Source: Ptychodera flava (lineage: Eukaryota > Hemichordata > Enteropneusta > Ptychoderidae). Taken from it: DNA of 64,000 nt. The stretch lies in assembly GCF_041260155.1 (NCBI RefSeq), contig NC_091928.1, forward strand, positions 32,451,888-32,515,887, given 5' to 3'. The translations under genes were made by a program, and so were the position numbers. Positions within the stretch are counted from its first letter, which is position 1. Every line of letters begins with the position of its first letter. The notes under the pieces were generated by a model. It was not told the origin of the DNA, ran no database searches, and saw only the letters and a program-made list of their open reading frames with translations. Positions 24,794-36,029 of this stretch are shown here, in pieces.

Positions 24794-25110
24794 GGTTAAG
24801 ACACATTCAATAGCATACTAGTGGTTAAGATACATTCAATAGCATACTAGTGGTTAAGATACATTCAATAGCGTACTAGTTGTTAAGATACATTCAATAG
24901 CACACTACAGGTTAAGATACATTCAATAGCATACTAGTGGTTAAGATACATTCAATAGCATAGTAGTGGTTAAGATACATTCAATAGCATACTAGTGGTT
25001 AAGATACATTCAATAGCATTCTAGTGGTTAAGATACATTCAATAGCATACTAGTGGTTAAGATACATTCAATAGCATTAGTGGTTAAGATACATTCAAGA
25101 GCACACTAGT
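24794..25110. repeat. 29-bp minisatellite, 11 copies
   Basis: Unit GGTTAAGATACATTCAATAG plus CATACTAGT, repeated head to tail about 11 times. Single-base changes occur in some copies, and one unit is shortened near 25071-25081. Copies are contiguous with no spacers, so this is not a CRISPR array. Confidence 0.95.
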
Positions 25111-25948
25111 AGATTTTTAAAATACACATCACAAAGAGCGCGCATTAGATATAGTAAAACTAGTTTCGGCTATGCACATGCCTGGCGTGAATCCGGAGGG
25201 TCGTTTCAAATCCTCTTTTTCTTTTCTTGATGTATTCCATAAAATAGTTATGAATATGTAGATTATTCCCGACGATTATTAGATGTTATTTCAGCTTTTG
25301 AGATTATGTCTTCCGAACGCTAAATACTAATGAATGGCGAAGAAAAATTAAGAAGTGAAATATATCACGTAGAAGTATATCTTTTGTCGCCAGCCAAATC
25401 CGTTGAGCAATGTACCTCAGAAAGCTATTAGATTTATACTTGAAAGTTCACAATTATACATGGAAAGACTGAAGACTACTGACCAATATGTACTGATAAT
25501 AAGTACTCCGAATAAGATGTGACATCTCTGTTTAGGACATTAGGCACATCTTAGAAAATGTTCGGAATTCGCAGAATAAGGGGCGCCCAACATTATTATA
25601 AATTATATTATATCATGCTACCATGCGCCATTCTGATTGGACGAGAGCTCATTCCAGCGATGCTAAAATACTGTTTTAGCAGTGCTAAAACGGGCCCCTG
25701 AACCGGCATAGAGGGTTAATGCCGGGGACACTATAAGGGGGACAGCATTTAGGTTGCAGGGAAATGGGGGGAGGGGAGTAATGACTAAATAAAATAAATA
25801 AATAAATGGTTAATTTAATGATAAGTCTTTTGCAAACAGAGGTATAGACTTTTTCATCCTCGTTACAGAAATGCCTCACTGTACTTTTGGCACTTTTCCA
25901 TGATTGCACTGTCATTTTTTGTCGTCTGATTCATGATCGCTTGACATC
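25111..25948. other. Stretch between minisatellite and recombinase gene
   Basis: No gene seen. A TTTTAGC / GCTAAAA inverted motif near 25664-25690 and a small CCGGCAT / ATGCCGG hairpin near 25702-25723 lie about 250 bp before the recombinase start and may mark the left border of the Crypton-like element. A short AAAT run is at 25790-25806. Confidence 0.4.
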
Positions 25949-27740
25949 ATGGCCGAATATACAACTGAGTTAACAGAGAAAGATTTTCTGAACGAAACAG
26001 CTGACTTGGTTGGAGTGCAACGGAGCAGAATCGCAAATTTTGCAGACGAAGATTTGGATAGAATCGAACTCTTGAAAGACGAAAAGTCAACTGCTAAACA
26101 AACGGTGTGGGGTGTGAAAATTTTAAAAGGTCAGTGCAGTACGGTTCAGTGTTTACGTTTGAATTTCTATTTTTAGCTCTAGGCCTATACATCGAAAGCG
26201 TAGCAGTACTTAAAGATTACGGATATATGATTGTAATATTATTTCAATTGTCAATCTCTTCCAACAGAATGGCTTGCAGAGAAGGGATTAGATCCCGCAT
26301 TTGAACACCAAGAATCTACGTTTTTGGCCTCGACCTTACGCCGATTTTTATGCGGAGGCTAGAAATAGAGATGGCGGGAGGTATGGGAAATCCGCCCTAT
26401 CCGGCCTTCGAGCTGCCATCAACCGCCATTTGAATTCGCCAGCTTTCCACCGTAACATTAACATCATACGTGATCGGGAATTTCAGGGCGCCAACAACAT
26501 CTTCAAGGCACTAATAAAGCAAATGAAGTCGGAAGGCCTTGACAGGGTAGAACACAAGAAACCGATTTCCCGAAGAGATCTATCGAAGCTCGCCAATAGC
26601 GGTGTTCTATCCAGCCAAAATCCACTATCACTGGTGCGTAAAGTGTGGTTCGATCTCACTCTCCATTTTGGCAGAAGAGGACGAGAAGGTTTGAGAAATT
26701 TGACAAGAGAGAGTTATAGAATAATTGAGCGAGATTGCGACAAGTATGTTGAATTGACAATATCTGAAAAGACAAAAAACCATCCAGATGACAGCTACGA
26801 AACTCAGGCGAAAATGTACGCAACCGGTGGCGAAAATTGCCCAGTCGCTGCATTTGAACTCTACTTATCTAAATTAAATCCGAAACAGTCCGCTTTGTTT
26901 CAAAGACCGAAGACTGACTTTCAATACACAGATAAAGTATGGTATTGTAACTCACCTCTTGGTGAAAATAAGTTAGGGTCGATGATGAAAGAAATCTCCG
27001 AAGCAGCCCACTTGAGTATGGTGTACACAAATCATTGCATTAGGGCAACAGCGTGTACATTGCTTGATTCAGCGGGAGTCGAGACGCGACACATAATGTA
27101 CTTCACCGCTCACAAAAACGAAGCTAGTGTTCGTTCATACACCAATAAGTTGACACTTCCTCAGAGTAAAGGTATGTCAGATATTCTTTCCCAAAGTTTG
27201 GGCTATAGCAGACCAGGGTGTTCTAACGATGTAGACCAAAAAGTTCAAAATAACAATGTGATGACTCCTGCGACTGAGACGAAAGTTGACATCAGATGCA
27301 ACGAGCAGTGTCAGCGTCCAGCGCTCGCTGTTCAAATCGGCAACACAAACTGCACAAGTGCTTATATGCCACCACTTCAGGGTTATTTCAAAGATGCACG
27401 TTTTCTGGCTCTGTTAACCTCCAAATTATCCATCAAAAATAGCATGTGTGACCTCACCGTACCAACTCTGAATGTGTTCCGACGGTTGATGCGTACAGTA
27501 CAATATGAGACGAATCTATTTTTAGTTGAGCAAAAACAGCCCGACTATTGTTCTTATGTAAATTTAAGAAAAAAATTGTTACTTTTTCTTGTGATTTGAA
27601 CTATTGACCCGTTTTCTGTGTCTGCAGCAGGTCATTTTATACTTTGTTTACGTTAGTGTTCGCGTTGCGATGTTCAATAAAAATAGTGAATGGACGTAAT
27701 GCGTGTGTGTAATGTCAACGTAATCCAAACTCATAAAATG
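25650..27740 (+). mobile_element. Crypton-like element (approximate limits)
   Basis: Inferred element around the recombinase gene. Cryptons lack terminal inverted repeats, and I could not find a clear direct repeat at both ends, so the limits are estimates from the end of the minisatellite side and the polyadenylation signal. Confidence 0.45.
25949..27599 (+). CDS. Crypton / KIAA1958-like tyrosine recombinase (DUF3504 type), frameshifted
   Basis: Site-specific DNA recombinase of the tyrosine family, as found in Crypton DNA transposons and the vertebrate proteins derived from them. Exon 1 (25949-26129) starts MAEYTTELTEKDF; the donor is GTCAGT. Exon 2 starts at 26268 after CCAACAG, joining KILK to EWLAEKGLDPAF. 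An extra T in the run 26345-26349 shifts the frame (RRF then YAEAR), and the rest is open to TGA at 27597. Catalytic residues are all visible in the longer frame: Arg in HFGRRGREGL, His and Arg in TNHCIRAT, His in YFTAHKNE and nucleophile Tyr in SVRSYTN. KVWFDLTLHFGRRG and MYATGGENCPVA are family blocks. AATAAA is at 27676-27681. With one frameshift it is probably inactive as written, but it looks recent. A host gene of this origin is the alternative. Confidence 0.88.
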
Positions 27741-27807
27741 CTCGGTCCCGGGCGCTGAATTTCCGACGATCGATCTCAAAGACATCGTTTTCAGCATTTG
27801 GGGCTTA

Positions 27808-29575
27808 GGGATGGACCATTAGACCTTGGGAGGGGGGGTGGTCACAATGAAATTGTGAAAATTTTTTTTTTACTATTGTAAATTTCTGAAATTTTTTTTT
27901 TCCAATTGAGATTAGCTGTGCAAATTTTTTTTTTCAGAGTAAAGTTTCAAATTTATAATTTTTTTTTAGTTCGTCGCTGTCTGAAGATAAAGAGGGCAAA
28001 GATGTGGTGCCAAGCACCACAAGCGGCCACGCAAGCGGTCACGGGGGGGGGGGGGAGGTCAGGAGAGGGGTGTCCCCCTGCTGCTGTTGGAGCTTTTGAA
28101 AAATAGAGCTTAAAATGGTGTTATTTAGCGGCACTTGGGAGTATTTCTGCGGGGGTGGGGTGGTCAGAGGAGGGGGTTCCCCCTCCTGCCGTTGGAGCTT
28201 TTGAAAAATAGAGATTAAAATGGTGTTGTTTGGTGGCACTTGGGGAGTATTTTTTTGCGGGGGGAGGTCAGGAGGGGGTGTTCCCCCTCCTGCTGTTGGA
28301 GCTTTCGAAAAATAGAGATAAAAATGGTGTTATTTGATAGCACTTTGGGAGCTTTTTTTTCGGATTACACATCTTCCTCTGAAACATGGTCTTCTTGCTC
28401 CCCAGTAGCTTCCTTTAGTTTTGAAAATTGACTATTTTGGTTTCCTGGCTTCCCTTTCTACTGCGTGGTGAAATGCCTACATTCACCCCACCAAGCATCA
28501 TGCATATCTCATGATTTACAATTGATTTTGACAAGCTGAGAAGCTAAAATAAGCTAAATAATATAGATAAATTTGCATATTTGTGTTTTTAGAGCAATTG
28601 TTGCCCTTTTTTGATCAAAACATCTATGTCTCTGTAGCAGCATGTCCAAATTGATTGGATGTGTATAGATGTGTTGAAATTTCAATATTTGTCTTTTTAG
28701 GACAATTTATGCCATTCATGGTCAAAAAATCTGTATTCTCTGAAAGGGCTTGTCCAATTTCTTTGAAATTTGCTACACAAAAACGATAATTCATGCAGAT
28801 TTATTCAGTATTTGCTATCGAGAAACTTTCAAAGTTTAACCCTTTTGTATGTATTTGTGTTGGGATTTGTTGGATAGATGGTATTCTACGTAGTGTATTG
28901 TTGAATGTTAAAACATGTGTTGCTGTTGTTTTTTGAGGCTGTGAGAAAAAAGAATTGAAAATGCCTTTTTAAAAGCAAAATAATACATAATGACTTGATA
29001 TGTTGTTTTATCATTATTGACGTGTTTCTACTTGTTCACCCATTCTTGCATTCATCATTGCAATAAAATGCTGTGAAAAAAATGAAACTGATGTGGCCTG
29101 CATCTGTTTACCTTGATCTTAAAAGGCAAACACAACTTTCTGTCTTGACAACCATACCATAGTTTCAATTTTTTACCTAGTGTACCTGCTTGGTTTGTAC
29201 GCAGGATACAAGTAGAAAACAGGCTCTATAATTTCATAATTTTCAAGTGATCAGAATACAAAAGTCCTGAAAAGATAAGATAATCACAACTTCCAGTATA
29301 AGGGATACAGTCACTCTCAATGTATAAATTAAAATTAAAAATGTGCCGGTAGGATGTACTAAAAAATACAGAAAGTTGCTTTATGTTGGTAAAATCTAAA
29401 AAAATTCAAAATTTTAAAGACTTTTGCAGATTTTTTTTTACGCCTTTGTCTTCTTATTTATTTTTTTTTATTTTGCAAACTAGTTTGAAGATTTTTTTTT
29501 CCTAACTTTCTGCTCTGAAAATTTTTTTTTTCTGTTTTTGACCACCCCCCCTCCCAAGATCTAATGGTCCGTCCC
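27808..29575. mobile_element. 1.77-kb inverted-repeat element with TTA target duplication
   Basis: The left end reads GGGATGGACCATTAGACCTT and the right end, read inward, GGGACGGACCATTAGATCTT; both continue into a G-rich run and then T-rich tracts. TTA flanks both sides (27805-27807 and 29576-29578). A 3-bp TTA duplication suits PIF/Harbinger. No transposase frame is recognisable, so it looks non-autonomous. It contains a three-copy tandem repeat at about 28040-28355. Confidence 0.75.
28040..28355. repeat. Three-copy G-rich tandem repeat inside the TTA element
   Basis: Three units of about 110 bp. Each has a G run, GTCAGGAG, CCCCCTCCTGCTGTTGGAGC, GAAAAATAGAG and AAAATGGTGTTATTT. Short frames rich in SPSCCWSF derive from it and are not genes. 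Confidence 0.88.
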
Positions 29576-29637
29576 TTAGAAACGATGAAAATACCCAAGT
29601 AAGACAACAAAGACACACAAGTTGATATAATATAATA

Positions 29638-29778
29638 GCAATAACCCCCTTCGCAGTCGGGTATACACTCGATTTTGGTACAATGCGCTCCATATAGCAC
29701 TCGCCTATCGGCTCGTGCTATATGTCGTACATTGTACCAAAATCTCGTGGACATACCCTCCTGCGGCGGGGTTATTGC
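29638..29778. mobile_element. 141-bp foldback element
   Basis: Two arms of about 60 bases starting GCAATAACCCC pair with each other around a short loop (CGCCTATCGGC). The arms include GATTTTGGTACAATG and its complement. The whole piece could form one long hairpin. It lies between the 1.77-kb element and the first copy of the 0.88-kb MITE. Confidence 0.8.
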
Positions 29779-30081
29779 TTAAATAATTCATACTCGAGTA
29801 TTGCTTTTTTAAATTCTTCTATTTTACATTGAAAGAATATGAAAGGGCGCTTGACAATAGGAGATTCGAATTCGTTCCTGCATAAACCATCCATACACTT
29901 TGAGCTAAATGTAGTTGTATGTCCAAGATTCGACACTCGTACAAGCAAGTGCATTATTATAACATTAAATTTGTAAAGTTTTACAGGTTTTGTATACTGT
30001 GCGATAATAATTGTTTAATAGGAAATGACACGGACAAATCCGTTTGATTGACCTCATATAACAAAAAAATATCAAGCTTAA

Positions 30082-30964
30082 AGTGGCACTCCCACTAGGC
30101 AACATTTAAAAACACATTTTTAATGCAAACGGTCGATATTCGAAGTGGCGACTGCGCGCGAATCACGAGATATCGATAAAAACATGTCCTCAAAACAGTA
30201 AAAGTTTGAATTTCGGTGGCCCACCTAAATTCAGCTTCCGAACATTGAACGTCCGGCACTGGGGCTATTGTCAACTAAGCTATGGAGTAGAAGTCTACGC
30301 TCACGTGCACGCTGCTGTACGCCAGTACCACTCGCGTCGGTGATCGGTCATGCCCAGTGGAGGAGAGCCGAGTCTCGAGTCTTGACTCGGAGAAAAAACG
30401 GAATTCCACCAGAATTCGCATAGGTGACTAGCACAGATACGTGCGGTTGATACATAGCGGCCGCTGCGTGGTATGCACGCTTACCACGCGGCGGCTGCTA
30501 TGTATCGAACCACGCGTAACTATGTGGCAGACGACAAATGTAGTCATAAGAGGCGGCTAATATTTTACACGTAAAAAGTGATGTATATGTGGTATTGGTT
30601 AAAATATAATAGAACTGACTGAGAATAATGAAAACGACAAAAACTAAGGAGAAGTTTTAAAAAAACTTACCTGAAGTGAAGGCATAATGCTGTATATAAA
30701 GTCTTCGCAGTGGGAGGTAAAATTTCGTCGTTCGAACTTATTATGGACTCCCTAGAATATCGTCAATCAGCACAACAACAAACCTTCGGGGGATTTGGGT
30801 CAAAATCAGAAACGATCGTAAAACTTCGGGATGTGAAAAATACGCTCGGGAAATGATATGTTTTTATCGATATCTCGCGATCCGCGCGCAGTCGCCACGT
30901 CAAATATCGACCGTTGGCATTAAACAAATATGTTTTAAAAATGTTACCAAGTGGGAGTGCCTCT
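30082..30964. mobile_element. 883-bp TTAA-target MITE, family A, copy 1
   Basis: Flanked by TTAA at 30078-30081 and 30965-30968. Inverted ends of roughly 110 bp start AGTGGCACTCCCACTAGG on the left and AGAGGCACTCCCACTTGG on the right. The middle holds a strong hairpin (arms TACATAGCGGCCGCTGCGTG and its near complement, about 30452-30511). A second copy is at 36806-37686. It lies about 110 bp from the last exon of P450 copy 2 and could reach its 3' end. Confidence 0.88.
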
Positions 30965-31074
30965 TTAATGTAACACAACCTATCTCCAAATATACAAAAC
31001 ATCAGTGCGAAGGGAAAGAAAAGAGAAACACACACAAACATCCCCCACACACTATCCAGTCTCATTGCACCATC

Positions 31075-31161
31075 TTACGCGGAGTTTTCTCTTCGAACAA
31101 CTGTTAACATTACGCCATTCATAGGGGTTGTAACTACTCCAGGTCTAAGGGATAATGGTAT
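31075..31161 (-). CDS. P450 copy 2, last exon
   Basis: An 87-nt exon after a long T-rich tract and CCAG acceptor. It encodes [12 protein letters not shown] and ends RRENSA with stop TAA. It aligns with the IPLKL...LKVE tail that closes CYP3A proteins. The partner in copy 1 is 5235-5321 (stop TGA, ending RRENTA). Similarity between the two units stops only about 20 bases past the stop codon. Confidence 0.88.
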   Translation of the reverse strand: MPLSLRPGVVTTPMNGVMLTVVRRENSA

Positions 31162-32664
31162 CTGGAAAAAAACAAACAACAACATAGGTTCATAGAGATC
31201 ATGTTAAGGAAGCTAGATAACTTATCGTCACTTTAAGATTTTTATTTTTTTTTCAGTTAAAGAAGTCCCAAACCCCAATAAAGTATATATTTTCTGAAAG
31301 CCCTGATATTGAGAAATCTGACCGTTCACACTACATAGCCATTATTTGCATAATAGCCACGTGACAAGTGTTTTGCTGAACCTTCCAAAAATCAGATTTC
31401 CCTCCCTTTAGCAAACACACTGCACGATTTTCGGTTGAAATTTGTGCCTCGACAAGCTTTGGTAATACCCTTTAAACTCGTGTCTGGGATTTCCTTTATT
31501 TGCTTTTGTTTTTGTTTTTTTTGTTATGCGCAACTAAATGTGTTAAAGTAAGGTGCTTTTCACGGAATTGTAATCATCGCGCCATATAGTTTGAATAAAG
31601 ACTCGGAGAAAAAATCGCTGACACGGATTTGAAGGGTACTGCTAAGGCTTGTCAATGCATAAACTCAACCGGAAATCGAGCTGCATGTTCACTAAAGGGA
31701 GGAAAAACCAATTTTTGGAAAACGCTTGCCACGTGACTGTTATGTATATAATGACTGTGTATTGTGCACGGTCGGATTTCCTAATATCAGGGCTTTCAGA
31801 AAATATATACTTTATTGGGGTAAGGGACTTCTGTGACTTAGAAAAACTATAAAAATCTTAAAGTATCCATAAGGTATATAGCTACCTTAAGCAATGACAA
31901 AATAGATCAGAAGCATACAATTTTGCTTCATTTGCATACTTAAACACCGAAAAGCATCCGGCATTTTATCAATATTATATTTACAAAACGGTCATGAAAG
32001 AGAACCATCGTTATCAACGCAGAAGGGAATCGTTTGATTCCCAGTATGATTCGTCTACCGTGTTATTGTATGCCATCAATATTACTTAGTCACGATGGTT
32101 CCAATTTTCTAAGCATTCTGTATGAGTCCTGTACCAGTTTCATCAATTCGTCTTAAACCAACACTATATTAGGGATTCACGTTTGACAAGTCTAAAATGG
32201 AACATGGTTACTCACTCCTAATTCCACATATAATCGGGTATCACTTGTGAGCCCGTACACCAGAACCCACCTCGGTGTCTGCACATGTCTTAAATCTGTA
32301 TTTCTGTAAAATTCTTGCCAGAGTTATTTTCATCTCCATCTGTGCAAATCGCATCCCTATGCAGCTTCGTGGACCGTGACTGAACGGGAGAAAGGTGTAT
32401 GGGTCTCTTTCAGCTTTCGCCTCAGCTGTAAATCTGCAAAACAGTCGACAATGGGATCGCTTGGTGGCACTATGCTGCACAAATGTTTTCACTTTTCACC
32501 AGAACGTTAAGTACTTGTCGTTTTGATGTACTTTTAGTCTTTGAAAATTATAAACGCAACCATCAATATTATAGTACATTGAAATATGACATCAAATCAA
32601 TTCCAGAAATCGTTATCATTCAAGGCAAGTAAACTACCAGGTTCAAGAAACAAACAAACAAACA

Positions 32665-32721
<57 letters not shown>

Positions 32722-35700
32722 AATCACTGACAAAATCAACAGTCTTATCTCGAACCACTAGTTCAGTGGTGGTGAAAGTTATGTAAATGTTGACTTATCA
32801 AAGCTGCTTTCAAACATGTTTACGACTTCCTTTGTATTGACCTTCACCTAGTTATTGGACGGAAATAACCCTGATGAGCATAGCTTGGGACTAAATCAGC
32901 CAGCATATCGTGAAAGAATTATAAGCCCGGAAGGCAAAGCGAGAGTCGGCATATGATTTATAATGCATCCAGTTTTGCGATTAAACTTCAAAAATGAGAG
33001 CAAACGTCCTTTTGAGGTGAACGAAGTAAAGCCATTCTTCTTTCATTTTATTGTTTGATACCCAATTATAGTCTCAGGATGTCATACTAAAAGGATTGTT
33101 GATAATCATCATGTCCAGTTACGGCACATAGGCATAACACTAATACCGTAAAGATTAAATCTATGAATGATGTCTAGTAAAATACAATGCATCATGTTCA
33201 CAATGACATGTCAGATTGTGTATTTCTCATATGCAAATTTAACAATTATTTCGATGTTCCACGATTGAAACTGTTAGGCTACAATGTAGGTTTGACTTAG
33301 AAATGACAGTCTGACACTAAAAGAGCATTCAAAAATCAGGGTTTAGTTTGTCATCTTTTCAACAGCAGGAATTCCTCAATTTGGCGTTAGACGAACAACG
33401 ACCTCTCTTCGATACAATATCGTGTACATTATGTTAAGTGAATTTACCTCTCAGGTTTAAACTTTTCCGGTTCTGGCCAGTACTCAGGGTTATGATGGAT
33501 GGTGTAGATTGGTACATCCACAACGACCCCTTTACGAAAATTTATTCCATTAATGGTGCAGGACTGTAGGCACTTGCGATTAAACCTGTAAGTTGAATTC
33601 AACACACACACATACATGCATAAATGCATGTCCGCATGCATGCATATACAAAGCCAGTATTCTAAGTAATTATGAAAGCCGATGAGGGACATTTTGTAAA
33701 GAAAACGAAAAAAGTATGTTCTCGTGCTCACGAGACACTTACTTGTATATATGCTTTACAAAATGTCACTTACGGGCGTGCATACTCCATGGATGAAAAT
33801 TACATAAACCCATTTGCCTGCTTTACGTAAACTTTGTTCGGTCGTATTTTAATTTGTATCACTAGTCGAAAGATTATGTAACAGGCTTGTTACAAGTCTG
33901 ACACAGATACAGTAACATACCTAAGTATGACTTATCGATTTAAATTGATACTCTCCCAAGAAACAAAAACGGTGGGAGGACATTTTCTAATGGAAAATGT
34001 ATAATAAACTTAATGATATGTCGTGACACAATGGCACTTAGAAGACGATATTCTATATTCATACCGTAAATCCACTTTTGTTAGATAGTTGGGGACTATT
34101 TTATTAAATTGTTTAATCAAGTCTTAGTTGTGAATATAGAACGACGAGTTTTCAGCTCAAGTTTATAGTCAGATCTAGCTAGCCAGGTTAGATGTGATAT
34201 CAATCCCACGGACCAGCAGAGAGACCAAAGAAGAGGTGGGCGACAGGAAGTATATAAACAGATTATATATTATTGGTTGTTAGAATTACCTTGGTGCTGG
34301 AGTGTATAAACGCATCGTCTCAGAAATCACCATTTCCATGTAAGGTAGCGTTTGAACTGCATTGAGGTCTAATTGAGTCTGAAAGTTAAGTAAATGACCT
34401 GGGCATGCACAGTTTCGCATCTTAAATAGCAGTAAACGTGAACATGACTTATAAGAGCTAACAATGCTAATCTATTCACTGCGCCCTCTCCATGAGATAA
34501 TAATAAGCACAATTGTTTGAGTACCTTTTCCCTAGTTACACATTATGTTAATCTTGACGTACCAGAACATCAGGTGTATGATTCTGTTCATTCAAGCGTT
34601 TGTGCTTCTATTGCTCGGTTGTACGAAAAACCTAACGTTGCACTTGAATGTCGTCCGTATGAGATAAACACTGATGGTTGAGTTTGTGCAGATATGTTGG
34701 AGGTAAATAATTAAAAATAAATAAGTAATTTAAAATATAATGCCATCTTGTCGTTGCGAAGACATTTTTGAGGAGCAAGGCAGTTAGTTGGATAACACTG
34801 TAGTCAACGGTTATCCGTTTCAATTTGTTTACAATGGCACCTAAAGAACCCTCCTCTACACAATACTTGTTCATTTCGCCACACAGTGTATGTCAACTAC
34901 ACGTCACATGTGTTATTGCCTTGTAATATATAAAAGTGCACCTTAGAGATTGTCTAAACCCATTACGTAGCTGGGGCCTGGTTTTTCTACCTGGAAAAAA
35001 AGCGCAAAATTCCTACCTCTCCCTTTAGTCTTTCGTCAATTTCTTCAATCAACTTGTCCTGGACTTCTGGATGAGTTGCAAGCTCGTAAGCGCAGAAGGT
35101 AAGCGTAACACCGGTTGTTTCATAACCTTGGAAACGATGCATATAGAATTTTGTAATCATTCTACGGAGAACTGCCATACCGATTGCGATTTTATTTTAC
35201 TTTTTTAGTATGACACAGCGGGGCTACATATAAATGTTGATATCAACATATAAAGCACGCAAGGTGAATTAAGGCTGTTGAATTTTGTAAGTTGCTGAAT
35301 ATACATGATTTACACGTTCATGGAGTAACCCTTTTCATTATAATGAAAAGAGGAGCTTCAAAATCAAATAAGTCACAAAAGAAGGCAATGATGAACATCA
35401 CAGAATAACGATCATAACAGCCATAAACATGTACGCCCCAGATTGGTTACCATTTAATGGCATTTAAGTCGCGGATATATTTAGATTTACTCAATAAATT
35501 TGTTGGAATTCGCGTCGTGCATAACTTTTGCCAAGATACTGCTTAAACGTAATTGAAGAAAGCAATACATGCACGCTTACTAAACGTCTGTACCTGCTAA
35601 CAGAAAAACCAGAATCTGGGCCATGATTTCAACTTCTGTTAATTTGGTTTTGGAGTCAGTTATGTGAGATTTCTCCCCCTTTTCATCGCCGTTTTCCGCT

Positions 35701-35944
35701 GCCTTAAGCAACATTTGCAGAAAATCCTGTCGTTCCTGTCAAAGCAAGGAAAAAAAGTTAAAAATTACTTAATATGCATTGCATTAATGATATCATAAAA
35801 AGGGGGAACAAAGTATGCAAACAGTATGGTTTAGTGTATCGCGTAAATTTCGAGGAAATATTTAATTTTTTATGCAACATGCTCTGATTAAAGGTGGATT
35901 GCATCAAAGTAATTAGTTTCTTGTACAGATCGCCTGACAGAACG

Positions 35945-36029
<85 letters not shown>

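Noticed and set aside
24794-25110. Regular 29-bp repeats as a CRISPR array
   Set aside because: Units touch each other with no spacers, and the DNA is animal.
27906-28431. Frames rich in PPLTTPPPQ or SPSCCWSF as proteins
   Set aside because: They derive from the three-copy G-rich repeat.
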